This document shows positions 47,385-55,883 of a stretch of 64,000 bases of DNA, piece by piece. Position 1 is the first letter of the stretch. The number at the start of each line of letters is the position of its first letter. The notes under the pieces were generated by a model, which ran no database searches, had not been told where the DNA came from, and was given only the letters and a program-made list of their open reading frames with translations. The translations under genes and the position numbers were made by a program. This stretch comes from DAIODI01 sp046349255 (GTDB lineage Bacteria; Pseudomonadota; Alphaproteobacteria; Rhizobiales; Aestuariivirgaceae). The stretch lies in the NCBI GenBank assembly GCA_046349255.1, contig JAXMCR010000002.1, positions 1,302,001 to 1,366,000 on the forward strand. The letters run 5' to 3'.

Positions 47385-48737
47385 ATGGCCGACGACGCGC
47401 ACGCCCACTCCGTTTCCCGGACCCTGATCAAGAAACTCGAGGACCGCACAGCCGTCGTCGGAGTCTGCGGGCTCGGCTACGTCGGGCTGCCGCTCGCCAT
47501 GGCGGTGGCGGCGGCGGGTTTTTCGGTCAAGGGCTACGACGTCAACCCCGAACTCGTCGCCGAACTGGCGCGCGGGTACTCGCGGATCGGCGCCGTGCCG
47601 TCCGGCGTCCTGCAGGCGCAGGCGGCGGCCGGCAGGTTCACGGCCACGGGCGACTCGTCCGTCCTCGGATCGTGCGACGCCATCCTCGTCTGCGTGCCGA
47701 CGCCCCTGACGCGCCACCGCGAGCCGGACCTCACCTACATCGAGAAGACGACGCGCACGATCGCGGACCACCTGAAGCGCGGTCAGCTCATCGTGCTCGA
47801 ATCGACCACGTATCCCGGCACCACCGCGGGCGTGATGAAGCCGATCCTCGAGGCGGGGGGATTGAGGAGCGGGCGCGACTTCTTCCTCGGCTATTCGCCG
47901 GAACGCGAGGACCCCGGCAACCGTGACTTCTCGACCGCGGCGATCCCGAAGGTCGTCGCCGGCGACGGAGCGGAGGCGCAGCGCGCGGTCGAAACGCTCT
48001 ACGGCGCGGTCGTGCGCGAGATCGTGCCCGTCTCCTCGATCGAAGTGGCGGAGGCGGTGAAACTCACCGAGAACGTGTTTCGCGCCGTCAACATCGCGCT
48101 CGTGAACGAGCTCAAGATCGTCTACGACGCGATGGGCATCGACGTGTGGGACGTCATCGAGGCCGCGAAGACGAAGCCGTTCGGCTACATGCCGTTCTAT
48201 CCGGGGCCCGGCCTCGGCGGCCACTGCATCCCGATCGATCCGTTCTACCTCACCTGGAAGTCGCGCGAGTTCGACGTGCCGACGCGTTTCATCGAGCTTG
48301 CTGGCGAGATCAACGTGTCGATGCCGGCGTACGTCGTGCAGCGGTTGGCGGATGCGCTCGACCAGCGGTTCAGCCGCGGGCTCAACGGGGCGCGCGTGCT
48401 GCTCCTGGGCGTGGCCTACAAGCGCAACGTGGAAGACGTGCGCGAGAGCCCGGCGCTGAAGCTGATGGAGCTCCTCGAACGGAAGGGCGCAACCGTCGCC
48501 TATCACGACCCGCACGTGCCGGTGCTGGGGCGCCTGCGCGAGTATCCGCATCTCCTCGGCCGGAAGAGCGTGCCGCTCGATGCGGCAAGCCTCGAGGCGG
48601 CGGACGCCGTGCTGATCGCGACCGACCACGATGCGATCGACTATGCGAAGGTGGCGACCGATGCGAAGCTCGTCATCGACACGCGCAACGCGATGGCGCG
48701 CAAGGGCCTCGCGGGCCCGACTGTCGTAAAGGCCTAG
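47385..48737 (+). CDS. Nucleotide-sugar dehydrogenase, UDP-N-acetylhexosamine type
   Basis: NAD-dependent oxidation of a UDP-sugar C6 hydroxyl to a uronic acid for surface polysaccharide. It has 450 residues. The NAD loop GLGYVG is at 29-34, SPEREDPGN near 171-179, and the catalytic Cys281 lies in GPGLGGHCIPIDPFYL. The EREDPGN form and KPFGYMPFYPGPG resemble UDP-N-acetylglucosamine or -galactosamine dehydrogenases (WbpA, TviB) more than UDP-glucose dehydrogenase. The ATG at 47385 gives the normal length. Confidence 0.85.
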   Translation: MADDAHAHSVSRTLIKKLEDRTAVVGVCGLGYVGLPLAMAVAAAGFSVKGYDVNPELVAELARGYSRIGAVPSGVLQAQAAAGRFTATGDSSVLGSCDAILVCVPTPLTRHREPDLTYIEKTTRTIADHLKRGQLIVLESTTYPGTTAGVMKPILEAGGLRSGRDFFLGYSPEREDPGNRDFSTAAIPKVVAGDGAEAQRAVETLYGAVVREIVPVSSIEVAEAVKLTENVFRAVNIALVNELKIVYDAMGIDVWDVIEAAKTKPFGYMPFYPGPGLGGHCIPIDPFYLTWKSREFDVPTRFIELAGEINVSMPAYVVQRLADALDQRFSRGLNGARVLLLGVAYKRNVEDVRESPALKLMELLERKGATVAYHDPHVPVLGRLREYPHLLGRKSVPLDAASLEAADAVLIATDHDAIDYAKVATDAKLVIDTRNAMARKGLAGPTVVKA

Positions 48738-49135
48738 TTCGCGGGCGTATCGAGCAGCACGCTGACCTGCGGGTTCGACACCTGGTTCTGCCGGAGCTTT
48801 TCGGCGAGCACCACTTCCAGCTCACGCGAGGAGAGGCCATTCGCCGGGACCGGACCCGCGATCGGCAGCGTTATGTTGCCGGCGCCGTCGACGACGTAGT
48901 CGCCCGAAAAGCTCTCCTGACCGAACACAACGATCTTGACCCGGTCGCCGGGCTTCAGGCGCTGCTCGATCGAGGCGGTCGAGGGCGGGGCGGGTTGCGG
49001 CGGGGCGGAGGCGACCGGCGTGTCGGAACTCCCCCACATGCTCATGCCGCAACCGCCCATGACGGTCGCGACGGCTGCGAGGACCGCCGCCCGCAATGCT
49101 CCGTGTACGCGAAATCGAAGGTGAGAAATCCCCAT
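48734..49135 (-). CDS. Polysaccharide export lipoprotein, short Wza-like
   Basis: Predicted outer-membrane or periplasmic lipoprotein. The 133 residues start with a signal (VLAAVATVMGG) and Cys29, followed by a low-complexity Pro/Ala linker and one polysaccharide-export domain: RLKPGDRVKIVVFGQESFSGDY, GNITLPIAGPV and LEVVLAEKLRQNQVSNPQVSV. Full Wza proteins are about three times longer, so this is the short form, in which further domains are missing. It overlaps the dehydrogenase gene tail to tail by four bases (CTAG). Confidence 0.85.
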   Translation of the reverse strand: MGISHLRFRVHGALRAAVLAAVATVMGGCGMSMWGSSDTPVASAPPQPAPPSTASIEQRLKPGDRVKIVVFGQESFSGDYVVDGAGNITLPIAGPVPANGLSSRELEVVLAEKLRQNQVSNPQVSVLLDTPAN

Positions 49136-49226
49136 GTCCCCGCCGAGAAACGGTTCGTCGTATGCAGTACTTTGAGGCGGGGCCGGCACGAACGGTGTTC
49201 GCAGAGGGGGATCCGCCGGCTCCTAT

Positions 49227-50030
49227 CTACATGCACCCCATCTTCTCGGCAACAATGAGGCGAACCTCGTTGCCCTCGAGGACGGCGGCCGAAAGCCGGC
49301 CGGTGGCGTAGGCGCCGGTGTCGACGTTGATGCGGTTCTCGAGGATTTCCGGTTCGCGCACGGGCGTGTGGCCATGCACGACCACGGCGCCGAGCGAGCC
49401 GCGCGCCTTGTGGAAATCCTTGCGGATGGTGAGGAGATCGTCGCTCGCCTGTTCATCGAGCGAGACCCCCGGGCGCACCCCCGCGTGGGCGAAGAAATAA
49501 CCGCCATGTCGCGCCGAGAGCTTCAGCGACTTCAGGAACGCGAGATGATGGGGCGGCAGGGCCTCGGCGAACGCCGTCATCAGCTCTTCACTCGAGGCCG
49601 GGCCGCCTTTCGCGGAGAACAGCGGCACGCCGTAGGAGACCAGCGTCTCGGTTCCGCCGAGCCGCATCCAGTAGTCGAAGAGCGCATGATCCTCGATCGC
49701 GCGCAGCATCACGAGCTCGTGGTTGCCCATCAGGAAGTCGCACGCGACGCCCGGCAGCGGATCGTGCGAGAGCCACTCGATCACGTCCGCCGTCCCGACG
49801 CCGCGGTCGACATAGTCGCCGAGGAACACCGCATACGGATGATCGACCGGGCGCGCGGCGAGGTCGGCCTCGATCAGGTCGAGGAGCTCGCGCAGCAGGC
49901 GCGCCTGACCGTGGATGTCGCCGATCGCGTAGACGCGCTCGCCCGTGTCCAGGCGTCGTTCCGCCGGGACCTCCGGTTCGGAGGTCGTCAGCACGGGTCG
50001 CCAGAGCTTAGGGACGAGGTCCATTCCCAT
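49227..50030 (-). CDS. PPP-family metallophosphatase (serine/threonine type)
   Basis: Calcineurin-like phosphoesterase with the full PPP signature: GDIHGQ, GDYVDRG, GNHELVML and the HAGVRPG stretch, then VHGHTP. It has 267 residues from 50030; an ATG two codons on is equally likely. The start lies within the last 23 bases of the epimerase gene. Targets may be phosphoproteins or diadenosine polyphosphates. The operon context suggests control of polysaccharide synthesis, which is an inference. Confidence 0.87.
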   Translation of the reverse strand: MGMDLVPKLWRPVLTTSEPEVPAERRLDTGERVYAIGDIHGQARLLRELLDLIEADLAARPVDHPYAVFLGDYVDRGVGTADVIEWLSHDPLPGVACDFLMGNHELVMLRAIEDHALFDYWMRLGGTETLVSYGVPLFSAKGGPASSEELMTAFAEALPPHHLAFLKSLKLSARHGGYFFAHAGVRPGVSLDEQASDDLLTIRKDFHKARGSLGAVVVHGHTPVREPEILENRINVDTGAYATGRLSAAVLEGNEVRLIVAEKMGCM

Positions 50031-51054
50031 AATACGTTCTGTACCAGTCGACGAAGAGCCGGATGCCGTCCTTGATATCCACCTTTGGGGCGTATCCCAC
50101 CGAATCGGCCAGCGGAGACACATCGGCATACGTGTCAAGAACATCACCGGGCTGCAACGGCTTCATGACTTTTTGCGCCACTTTCCCCAGCGCTGTTTCG
50201 AGCAGCGAAACGACGTGCATCAGGTCCTCGGGCTTGCTGCGGCCGACGTTGTAGATCTTCGCGGGCGCCCACCCGCCGTCGAGCGGCGGATCGCGACCGG
50301 GAACGGGGGCCGTCGGAACCGGCGCCTTGTCGAGCAGGGCCAGCACGCCGTCGACCACGTCATCGATATACGTGAAGTCGCGCCGCATGTTCCCGTCGTT
50401 GTAGATCTCGATCGGCTCGCCGGCGAGGATCGCCTGGGTGAACTTGAAGAGCGCCATGTCCGGGCGGCCCCATGGACCGTACACGGTGAAGAACCGCAGA
50501 CCCGTGGTCGGCAGGCCGTGCAGGTGGCTCATGCAATGCGCGACGAGCTCGTTCGACCGCTTCGTTGCCGCATAGAGGCTCACCGGGTGGTCGGCGGGGC
50601 GGTCGGTTGCGAACGGCTGCACGACGTTCGCGCCGTACACAGACGACGACGAGGCGTAGAGGAAATGATCGATGCGGGCGAGCCGGGCCGCCTCGATCAT
50701 GTTGTGGAACCCGACGAGGTTCGAGGCGACGTAGGAGTCGGGATTGGTGAGCGAATAGCGCACGCCCGCCTGGGCGGCCATGTGCAGCACGACCCTCGGC
50801 GCCGCCGTCTCGAACGCCCGGTCGACGGCCGCCCGGTCGGCAAGATCGCCGCGCTGGAAGACGAAACCCGGCAACGTCCGGAGTTCGCGGAGCCGGGCTT
50901 CCTTCAGGGTGACGTCGTAGTAGGCGTTCAGGCTGTCGAAGCCGACGACCGGCTGGCCGTTCTCGAGCAGCCGGCGCGCCAGGTGGTAGCCGATGAAGCC
51001 GGCAGCCCCCGTGACGAGCACCGGGGTCTTCGTGGGCTTTGCGGCCGTCGTCAC
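50008..51054 (-). CDS. NAD-dependent nucleotide-sugar epimerase, UDP-glucuronate 4-epimerase type
   Basis: Extended SDR enzyme. It has 348 residues. The NAD loop GAAGFIG is at 16-22, and the catalytic Tyr161 and Lys165 lie in SLYAATKR. AAQAGVRYSLTNPDSYV and RFFTVYGPWGRPDMALFKF are typical of UDP-glucuronate 4-epimerases (LspL, CapI). The GTG start overlaps the RidA stop (GTGA). It is likely to supply galacturonate or a related sugar to the same polysaccharide as the neighbouring dehydrogenase. Confidence 0.88.
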   Translation of the reverse strand: MTTAAKPTKTPVLVTGAAGFIGYHLARRLLENGQPVVGFDSLNAYYDVTLKEARLRELRTLPGFVFQRGDLADRAAVDRAFETAAPRVVLHMAAQAGVRYSLTNPDSYVASNLVGFHNMIEAARLARIDHFLYASSSSVYGANVVQPFATDRPADHPVSLYAATKRSNELVAHCMSHLHGLPTTGLRFFTVYGPWGRPDMALFKFTQAILAGEPIEIYNDGNMRRDFTYIDDVVDGVLALLDKAPVPTAPVPGRDPPLDGGWAPAKIYNVGRSKPEDLMHVVSLLETALGKVAQKVMKPLQPGDVLDTYADVSPLADSVGYAPKVDIKDGIRLFVDWYRTYYGNGPRP

Positions 51055-51407
51055 GCCTTGAGCGCCGCCTCCACCATGATCTCGACGTCGATGCCGACGC
51101 CGGCGAGCTTCGACTCGACGGTAGCGCGGGCGGGCGTCTGGTCGGGCACCACCCAGGCGTCCCAGGCCTCGTTCATCTGGGCGAAGGTCCGGATGTCGGA
51201 GAGCCAGATGTTGGCTTTTAGGATCAGCGTCTTGTCGCTGCCGGCCTCGGCCAGCACTTCGTCGATCTGGGCGAGGATGTCGGCGGTCTGCTCCTTCACC
51301 GACTTGCCGAGCGCCTTCTCGGGAACCACGCCCGCGAGATAGACCTTACCGCCGTGGATGACGGCGTCGCTCATGCGCTTGCCGGCGCCGATTCGCTTCA
51401 AAGCCAT
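51051..51407 (-). CDS. RidA/YjgF family protein
   Basis: A 118-residue Rid-family protein, trimeric in homologues. The canonical RidA deaminates reactive enamines from PLP enzymes. The stretches KVYLAGVVPE, ILAQIDEVLAEAG and the C-terminal DVEIMVEAAL fit the fold. The arginine that marks true RidA sits in a modified RATVESKLAG context, so this may belong to a Rid subfamily (Rid1-7) with another substrate. It leads the operon with the epimerase, phosphatase and export genes. Confidence 0.85.
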   Translation of the reverse strand: MALKRIGAGKRMSDAVIHGGKVYLAGVVPEKALGKSVKEQTADILAQIDEVLAEAGSDKTLILKANIWLSDIRTFAQMNEAWDAWVVPDQTPARATVESKLAGVGIDVEIMVEAALKA

Positions 51408-51512
51408 TGGATTTTCCTCGATTTTGACGAAGGCCGATTGAATGCGGGCGAACCTTGCTTGGCCCCGGTGGTTGCGTCAAGCTTGCCGGCCAGACGGCAG
51501 GGAAAGGGACGT

Positions 51513-52349
51513 ATGATGCGGCGCGTAACGTTACCGGGCGGCGAGACGGTGCCGGCCGTGGGGCTCGGCACTTGGCGGATGGGCGACAGCAAGGCAGCGC
51601 GATCGGCGGAGGCGGCCGTGGTGCGCGCCGCGCTCGACCGCGGCATGACGCTGATCGACACCGCCGAGATGTACGGCGAGGGCGGAGCGGAGGAATCGGT
51701 CGGCGAGGGTCTGGCCGGGCGTCGGAAGGATGCGTTCATCGTCTCCAAGGTCTACCCCCACAATGCCGGGCGGAAGGACGCGATCGCCGCCTGCGAGCGC
51801 AGCCTGAGACGGTTGCGGGTCGATACGATCGACCTGTACCTTCTCCACTGGCGTGGATCGGTCCCGCTTGCCCAGACCGTCGAGGCTTTCGAGGAGCTGA
51901 AGGCGAAGGGTCGGATCCGCTACTGGGGCGTGTCGAACTTCGATGTCTCCGACATGGAGGAGCTGCTGGCGGTTGCGAATGGCGGCAACTGCGCCGCCAA
52001 CCAGGTGCTCTATCATCTCGGTTCGCGTGGTATCGAGTACGATCTCGTGCCGTGGTCGCAGCGCCATGGCATCCCGATCATGGCCTACTCCCCCCTTGGC
52101 GTGGGGCGCATCCTGTCCGACCCGGCCCTTGCGGGCGTGGCGAAGCGGCACGGCGTCGAGCCTGCAACGGTCGCCGTCGCGTGGTCGATCCGGTCCGGCA
52201 TCGTCATCTCGATCCCGAAGACTGCAAAGATCGATCGGCTCGCGGGCCTGGCGGCCGGGGGCGACCTGGTGTTGACGGCTGAGGATCTCGCGACGCTGGA
52301 CAAGGCGTTTCCGCCGCCCCGGCAGAAGCAACCCCTCGCCAGCAGCTAA
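51513..52349 (+). CDS. Aldo/keto reductase
   Basis: NADPH-dependent reductase of the AKR superfamily. It has 278 residues from the ATG at 51513 (a second ATG follows directly). The tetrad is visible: Asp and Tyr in DTAEMYGEGGAEE, Lys in SKVYP and His in LLHWRG. The C-terminal phosphate-binding stretch SIPKTAKIDRL is present. The ribosome binding site is GGGAAAGGGA. The substrate is not predictable. It converges on the thiamine pyrophosphokinase gene with 6 bases between stops. Confidence 0.9.
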   Translation: MMRRVTLPGGETVPAVGLGTWRMGDSKAARSAEAAVVRAALDRGMTLIDTAEMYGEGGAEESVGEGLAGRRKDAFIVSKVYPHNAGRKDAIAACERSLRRLRVDTIDLYLLHWRGSVPLAQTVEAFEELKAKGRIRYWGVSNFDVSDMEELLAVANGGNCAANQVLYHLGSRGIEYDLVPWSQRHGIPIMAYSPLGVGRILSDPALAGVAKRHGVEPATVAVAWSIRSGIVISIPKTAKIDRLAGLAAGGDLVLTAEDLATLDKAFPPPRQKQPLASS

Positions 52350-52355
52350 AGCTGT

Positions 52356-53036
52356 CTAGACAACCTTCGGATAGGCGAGAAACAAGGCTTCTCCGGCTTC
52401 TAGCGTAACTCCGACCGTTCCGGACATCGCCTCGTTCGACAGCGTGAGGGTTGATCCCGCCGACACGTCGCGGCGCACCAATGGCCATCTGACGCCCTGT
52501 ATGGACAGGGCTTTGAGGGGCCCGAGGGGCACGATCGACACCCGCGAGCCCGGCGGCACCCCGATCGTCAGTGAGCCGGGGTGCAGCGGATACGCCTCTT
52601 CGAGCCCGGTCGTCACCAGCACGGGCAAGTTCAATCGTGCGAGCCGGCTCGCCAGCATCAGGTTGCCGAGCGCATGGTCGGCCTGGCCGCCGAGGCCACC
52701 GGCGAGCACCAGGTCGGTGGCGCCCCGGTCGAGCGCGGCCTCCACAGCCAGTTCCCCATCCGTCTTGTCCTTCGCGACCGGAAAGATCTCGCGCGGCAGA
52801 TCTTTAAACCGTTCCTGATCCTCGATCGATGTCGAGTCGAAATCACCGATCCAGAGCTCAACCTCGAGCCCCAGCAGCGGTGCATGCAGGATGCCGGAAT
52901 CGGCGGCGATGGCACGCGTGCCCGCGACCTGTGCCTTGAGCCGGTCGGTCGGCTCGAGCGCGCCGCCGAGCAGGATCGTGAAGCGAGACAGGGATACCTC
53001 CAGGCGGGACCCGACGGACGAGTTAGCAGTTGTCAC
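52356..53036 (-). CDS. Thiamine pyrophosphokinase
   Basis: Converts thiamine to TPP. The TPK motifs are ADSG, GDFDS in ELWIGDFDSTS, and KDKTDGELAVEAAL. The C-terminal beta domain follows. The start is uncertain. The GTG at 53036 gives 226 residues. A CTG at 52991 has a perfect GGAGG five bases before it and would begin with SRFTILLGG, the usual start of the family, to give 211 residues. The gene diverges from the TPP riboswitch and thiBPQ, so uptake and phosphorylation of thiamine lie together. Confidence 0.87.
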   Translation of the reverse strand: MTTANSSVGSRLEVSLSRFTILLGGALEPTDRLKAQVAGTRAIAADSGILHAPLLGLEVELWIGDFDSTSIEDQERFKDLPREIFPVAKDKTDGELAVEAALDRGATDLVLAGGLGGQADHALGNLMLASRLARLNLPVLVTTGLEEAYPLHPGSLTIGVPPGSRVSIVPLGPLKALSIQGVRWPLVRRDVSAGSTLTLSNEAMSGTVGVTLEAGEALFLAYPKVV

Positions 53037-53064
53037 AATGGGCTGAGACACCTTAGTGTCAAGC

Positions 53065-53160
53065 CGTCCTACGGGGTGCCCGCCAGAACCGGCGCGGCTG
53101 AGAGGCGGATGGTCCGCCAACCCGATGAACCTGATCCGGATCATGCCGGCGGAGGGAGAG
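53065..53160 (+). promoter_or_regulatory. TPP riboswitch (THI element)
   Basis: Conserved THI-box parts are in order: ACGGGGTGCCC at 53071-53081, CGGCTGAGAGG near 53096-53105, a P3-type hairpin GGCGGAT/GTCCGCC, then ACCCGATGAACCTGATCC from 53120 and ATGCCGGCGGAGGGA to about 53157. Downstream, CCTCCT at 53178-53183 complements the thiB Shine-Dalgarno AGGAGG at 53216-53221, while GGAGGG at 53151-53156 can compete for the same CCTCC. This indicates translational control of thiB. Confidence 0.95.
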
Positions 53161-53228
53161 GGGCCAGGCCGAACAAGCCTCCTTCGACACCGTCGTCCGT
53201 GACGCGGACCCATTGAGGAGGTCTGTTC

Positions 53229-54227
53229 ATGCGACGTCTTTTCGTTCTTCTCGTCGCCCTGCTGTCGTCGGCAGGGCTCGCACACGCGGCCGACACGCTG
53301 CGCGTGCTCACCTACGACAGCTTCACCGCCGAGTGGGGCCCGGGCCCTGCCGTGAAGAAGGCGTTCGAAGCCGAATGCAACTGCACGCTCGAATGGATCG
53401 CCGTCAACGACGGCGTCGCCATGCTCAACCGCCTGAAGCTCGAAGGCGCCCAGTCGAAGGCCGACGTGGTACTGGGGCTCGACACGAACCTCACCGCCGA
53501 AGCCGCCGCCACCGGGCTCTTCGAGCCGCCCGGGATCGAGTCCAAGGGCCTGACCCTGCCGATGCCCTGGACGGACGCGACCTTCCTGCCGTTCGACTGG
53601 GGCTACTTCGCCGTCGTCTATGACACCCAGGCGCTCAAGGGCGACGCCTTCCCGAGCCTCAAGAGCCTCGTCGAGAGCGACCGCAAGGAGAAGATCGTCA
53701 TCGAGGACCCACGGACCTCGACGCCGGGCCTCGGCCTGCTCCTCTGGGTCCGCCAGGTCTACGGCGACAAGGCGCCCGAAGCGTGGGCGAAGCTCAAGGG
53801 CCGCGTGCTCACCGTCACGCCGGGCTGGTCGGAAGCCTACGGGATGTTCACCAAGGGCGAAGCGCCGATGGTGCTCTCCTACACGACGTCGCCGGCCTAC
53901 CACATGATTTCCGACAAGACCGACCGGTATCAGGCGTTCGACTTCTCGGAAGGCCATTACATGCAGGTCGAGGTCGCCGGCATGCTGAAGGCCTCGCAGA
54001 ACAAGGAGCTCGCAAAGAAGTTCCTCGCCTTCATGCTGACGCCCGCCTTCCAGGACACCATCCCCGAGCAGAACTGGATGTACCCGGCCGCGCCGACCTC
54101 GAAGCCGCTGAACCCGGCGTTCGACAAGCTCGTGAAGCCGTCGAAGGCGCTGATGTACACGCCCGAGGAGGTCGCGCAGAACCGCAAGGCCTGGATCGAC
54201 GAATGGCTCGCCGCGATGAGCAAGTGA
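53229..54227 (+). CDS. thiB: Thiamine ABC transporter periplasmic binding protein
   Basis: Binds thiamine or its phosphates in the periplasm. It has 332 residues with a signal peptide ending at AHA-AD (residue 21). The ThiB pattern VLTYDSFTAEWGPGPAVKKAFE and the ligand-site stretch PFDWGYFAVVYD are clear, as are SYTTSPAYH and the C-terminal PEQNWMYPA. The AGGAGG site lies 7 bases before the ATG and is under riboswitch control. It is followed by thiP after 21 bases. Confidence 0.95.
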   Translation: MRRLFVLLVALLSSAGLAHAADTLRVLTYDSFTAEWGPGPAVKKAFEAECNCTLEWIAVNDGVAMLNRLKLEGAQSKADVVLGLDTNLTAEAAATGLFEPPGIESKGLTLPMPWTDATFLPFDWGYFAVVYDTQALKGDAFPSLKSLVESDRKEKIVIEDPRTSTPGLGLLLWVRQVYGDKAPEAWAKLKGRVLTVTPGWSEAYGMFTKGEAPMVLSYTTSPAYHMISDKTDRYQAFDFSEGHYMQVEVAGMLKASQNKELAKKFLAFMLTPAFQDTIPEQNWMYPAAPTSKPLNPAFDKLVKPSKALMYTPEEVAQNRKAWIDEWLAAMSK

Positions 54228-54248
54228 ACGAACGCTGACGGAGGGAGC

Positions 54249-55883
54249 GTGGGACGGCGCTCCGCCTTCAAGGGACCGACCGCCGCGGCACTGGCGGGGA
54301 TCGTCGCACTGACGGCGGTCCTCGCCCCGGTCGCCGCGGCGATCGCCGCGCTCGTCTGGCGCGCGCAAGACATGCCGGGCGTGCCGCTCCTGTCGGATCC
54401 CTACCTCTGGAGCGTGGCGCGCTTCACGCTGCTGCAGGCGGGCCTCTCGGCGCTCTTGTCGGTCGGTCTCGCGATTCCGCTGTCGCGCGCGCTCGCCCGC
54501 CAGCAGGCGTTCCCCGGCCGGGGGCTGGTGATGCGCCTCTTCGCCCTGCCGCTCGGCCTGCCGGCGCTCGTCGCCGTGCTCGGCATCATCGAGGTCTGGG
54601 GCCGGCAGGGGATCGTGAACGGCGGGATGGTTCGTCTCGGGCTCGACCGCTTCGACGTCTACGGACTGACAGGAATTCTGCTCGCGCATGTGTTCTTCAA
54701 CCTGCCGCTCGCGGTCAGGATGCTGCTCGCGTCGCTCGAGGCGGTGCCGCCGGAGACGTCACGGCTTGCGGCCCAGCTCGGCTTTCGCCCGCGCGACACT
54801 TTTCGGCTGATCGACTGGCCGGTGCTGAAGCGCGCGCTGCCGGCCGTCTTCATGCTGATCTTCATGCTTTGCGCCGCGAGCTTCACTGTCGTCCTCACCT
54901 TGGGCGGCGGGCCCGGCGCGACGACGCTCGAGGTCGCCGTCTACCAGGCGCTGCGCTTCGACTTCGATCCCGCCCGCGCCGTGCTGCTCGCGCTGTTCCA
55001 GCTCGTCCTCTGTCTCGTGCTGCAGCAGGCGGTGGCCCGCCTCGGTGCAGGCACCGCGCTGGGGATGGGCGTCGCGCGGACCGCCGCCAGACCGGCCGCC
55101 GGTGCTTCACCATCGCACGGCGTGCGCGCGGCAATGGACCTCGGCCTGATCGCGATCGCCACCGTCTTCGTCGTCACGCCCATGCTGGCGATCCTCCTGT
55201 CGGGCCTTGCCGCGCCGCTCGCGAAACTGGCGCAGGAGCCGCTCGTCTGGCGCGCCATCGCGACGAGCCTTGCGACCGCGCTTGCGGCGGCGCTCCTCGC
55301 TGTGACCGTCACGGCGGCGCTGATCGCGGCCCAGCGCGACACGGGACGGCTACGCGCCCCGCCGCGATGGCGGCGCGCCTTCGATGCGCTGGCGGGGTCG
55401 GCGGCGAGCCTCACCCTCGCGGTGCCGCCGGTCGTGCTGGGCGCCGGCTGGTTCGTGCTGACGATGCCGAACAGCGGCGAACCGGCCATTGCGGCGGGCG
55501 CCGTCATCGTGGCCAATGCGCTGATGGCCCTGCCGTTCACTTTCTCGATTCTCCGGCCCGCGGTAGCGGAGGCCGCGGTGGCGCACGACCGGCTGGCGCT
55601 CGGCCTCGGCATCACCGGCATCGACCGCCTGCGCCTGATCGACATCCCGGCGCTTGCCCGCCCGATGGGACTGGCGCTCGCCTTCGCGATGGCGATGTCG
55701 CTCGGCGATCTCGGCGTGATCGCCTTGTTCGGGTCGGACCAGTTCACGACGCTGCCGTACCTGCTCTACCAGCGCCTCGGCAGCTACCGCTCGAACGACG
55801 CTGCCGGCCTTGCGCTGATCCTTGCCGCGCTCACGCTCGCGCTCGTATGGGCGGCGGAGCGCTTCTTCGGGCGGCGTACATGA
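54249..55883 (+). CDS. thiP: Thiamine ABC transporter permease
   Basis: Fused permease with two copies of the binding-protein-dependent transport domain. It has 544 residues and about twelve membrane segments. The first half shows LPLGLPALVAVLGIIEVWG and the EAA loop ETSRLAAQLGFRPRDTFRLI. The second half shows VPPVVLGAGWF and the matching EAA loop AVAHDRLALGLGITGIDRLRL. The GTG start has a CGGAGGGAGC site, and the stop overlaps thiQ. Confidence 0.95.
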   Translation: MGRRSAFKGPTAAALAGIVALTAVLAPVAAAIAALVWRAQDMPGVPLLSDPYLWSVARFTLLQAGLSALLSVGLAIPLSRALARQQAFPGRGLVMRLFALPLGLPALVAVLGIIEVWGRQGIVNGGMVRLGLDRFDVYGLTGILLAHVFFNLPLAVRMLLASLEAVPPETSRLAAQLGFRPRDTFRLIDWPVLKRALPAVFMLIFMLCAASFTVVLTLGGGPGATTLEVAVYQALRFDFDPARAVLLALFQLVLCLVLQQAVARLGAGTALGMGVARTAARPAAGASPSHGVRAAMDLGLIAIATVFVVTPMLAILLSGLAAPLAKLAQEPLVWRAIATSLATALAAALLAVTVTAALIAAQRDTGRLRAPPRWRRAFDALAGSAASLTLAVPPVVLGAGWFVLTMPNSGEPAIAAGAVIVANALMALPFTFSILRPAVAEAAVAHDRLALGLGITGIDRLRLIDIPALARPMGLALAFAMAMSLGDLGVIALFGSDQFTTLPYLLYQRLGSYRSNDAAGLALILAALTLALVWAAERFFGRRT

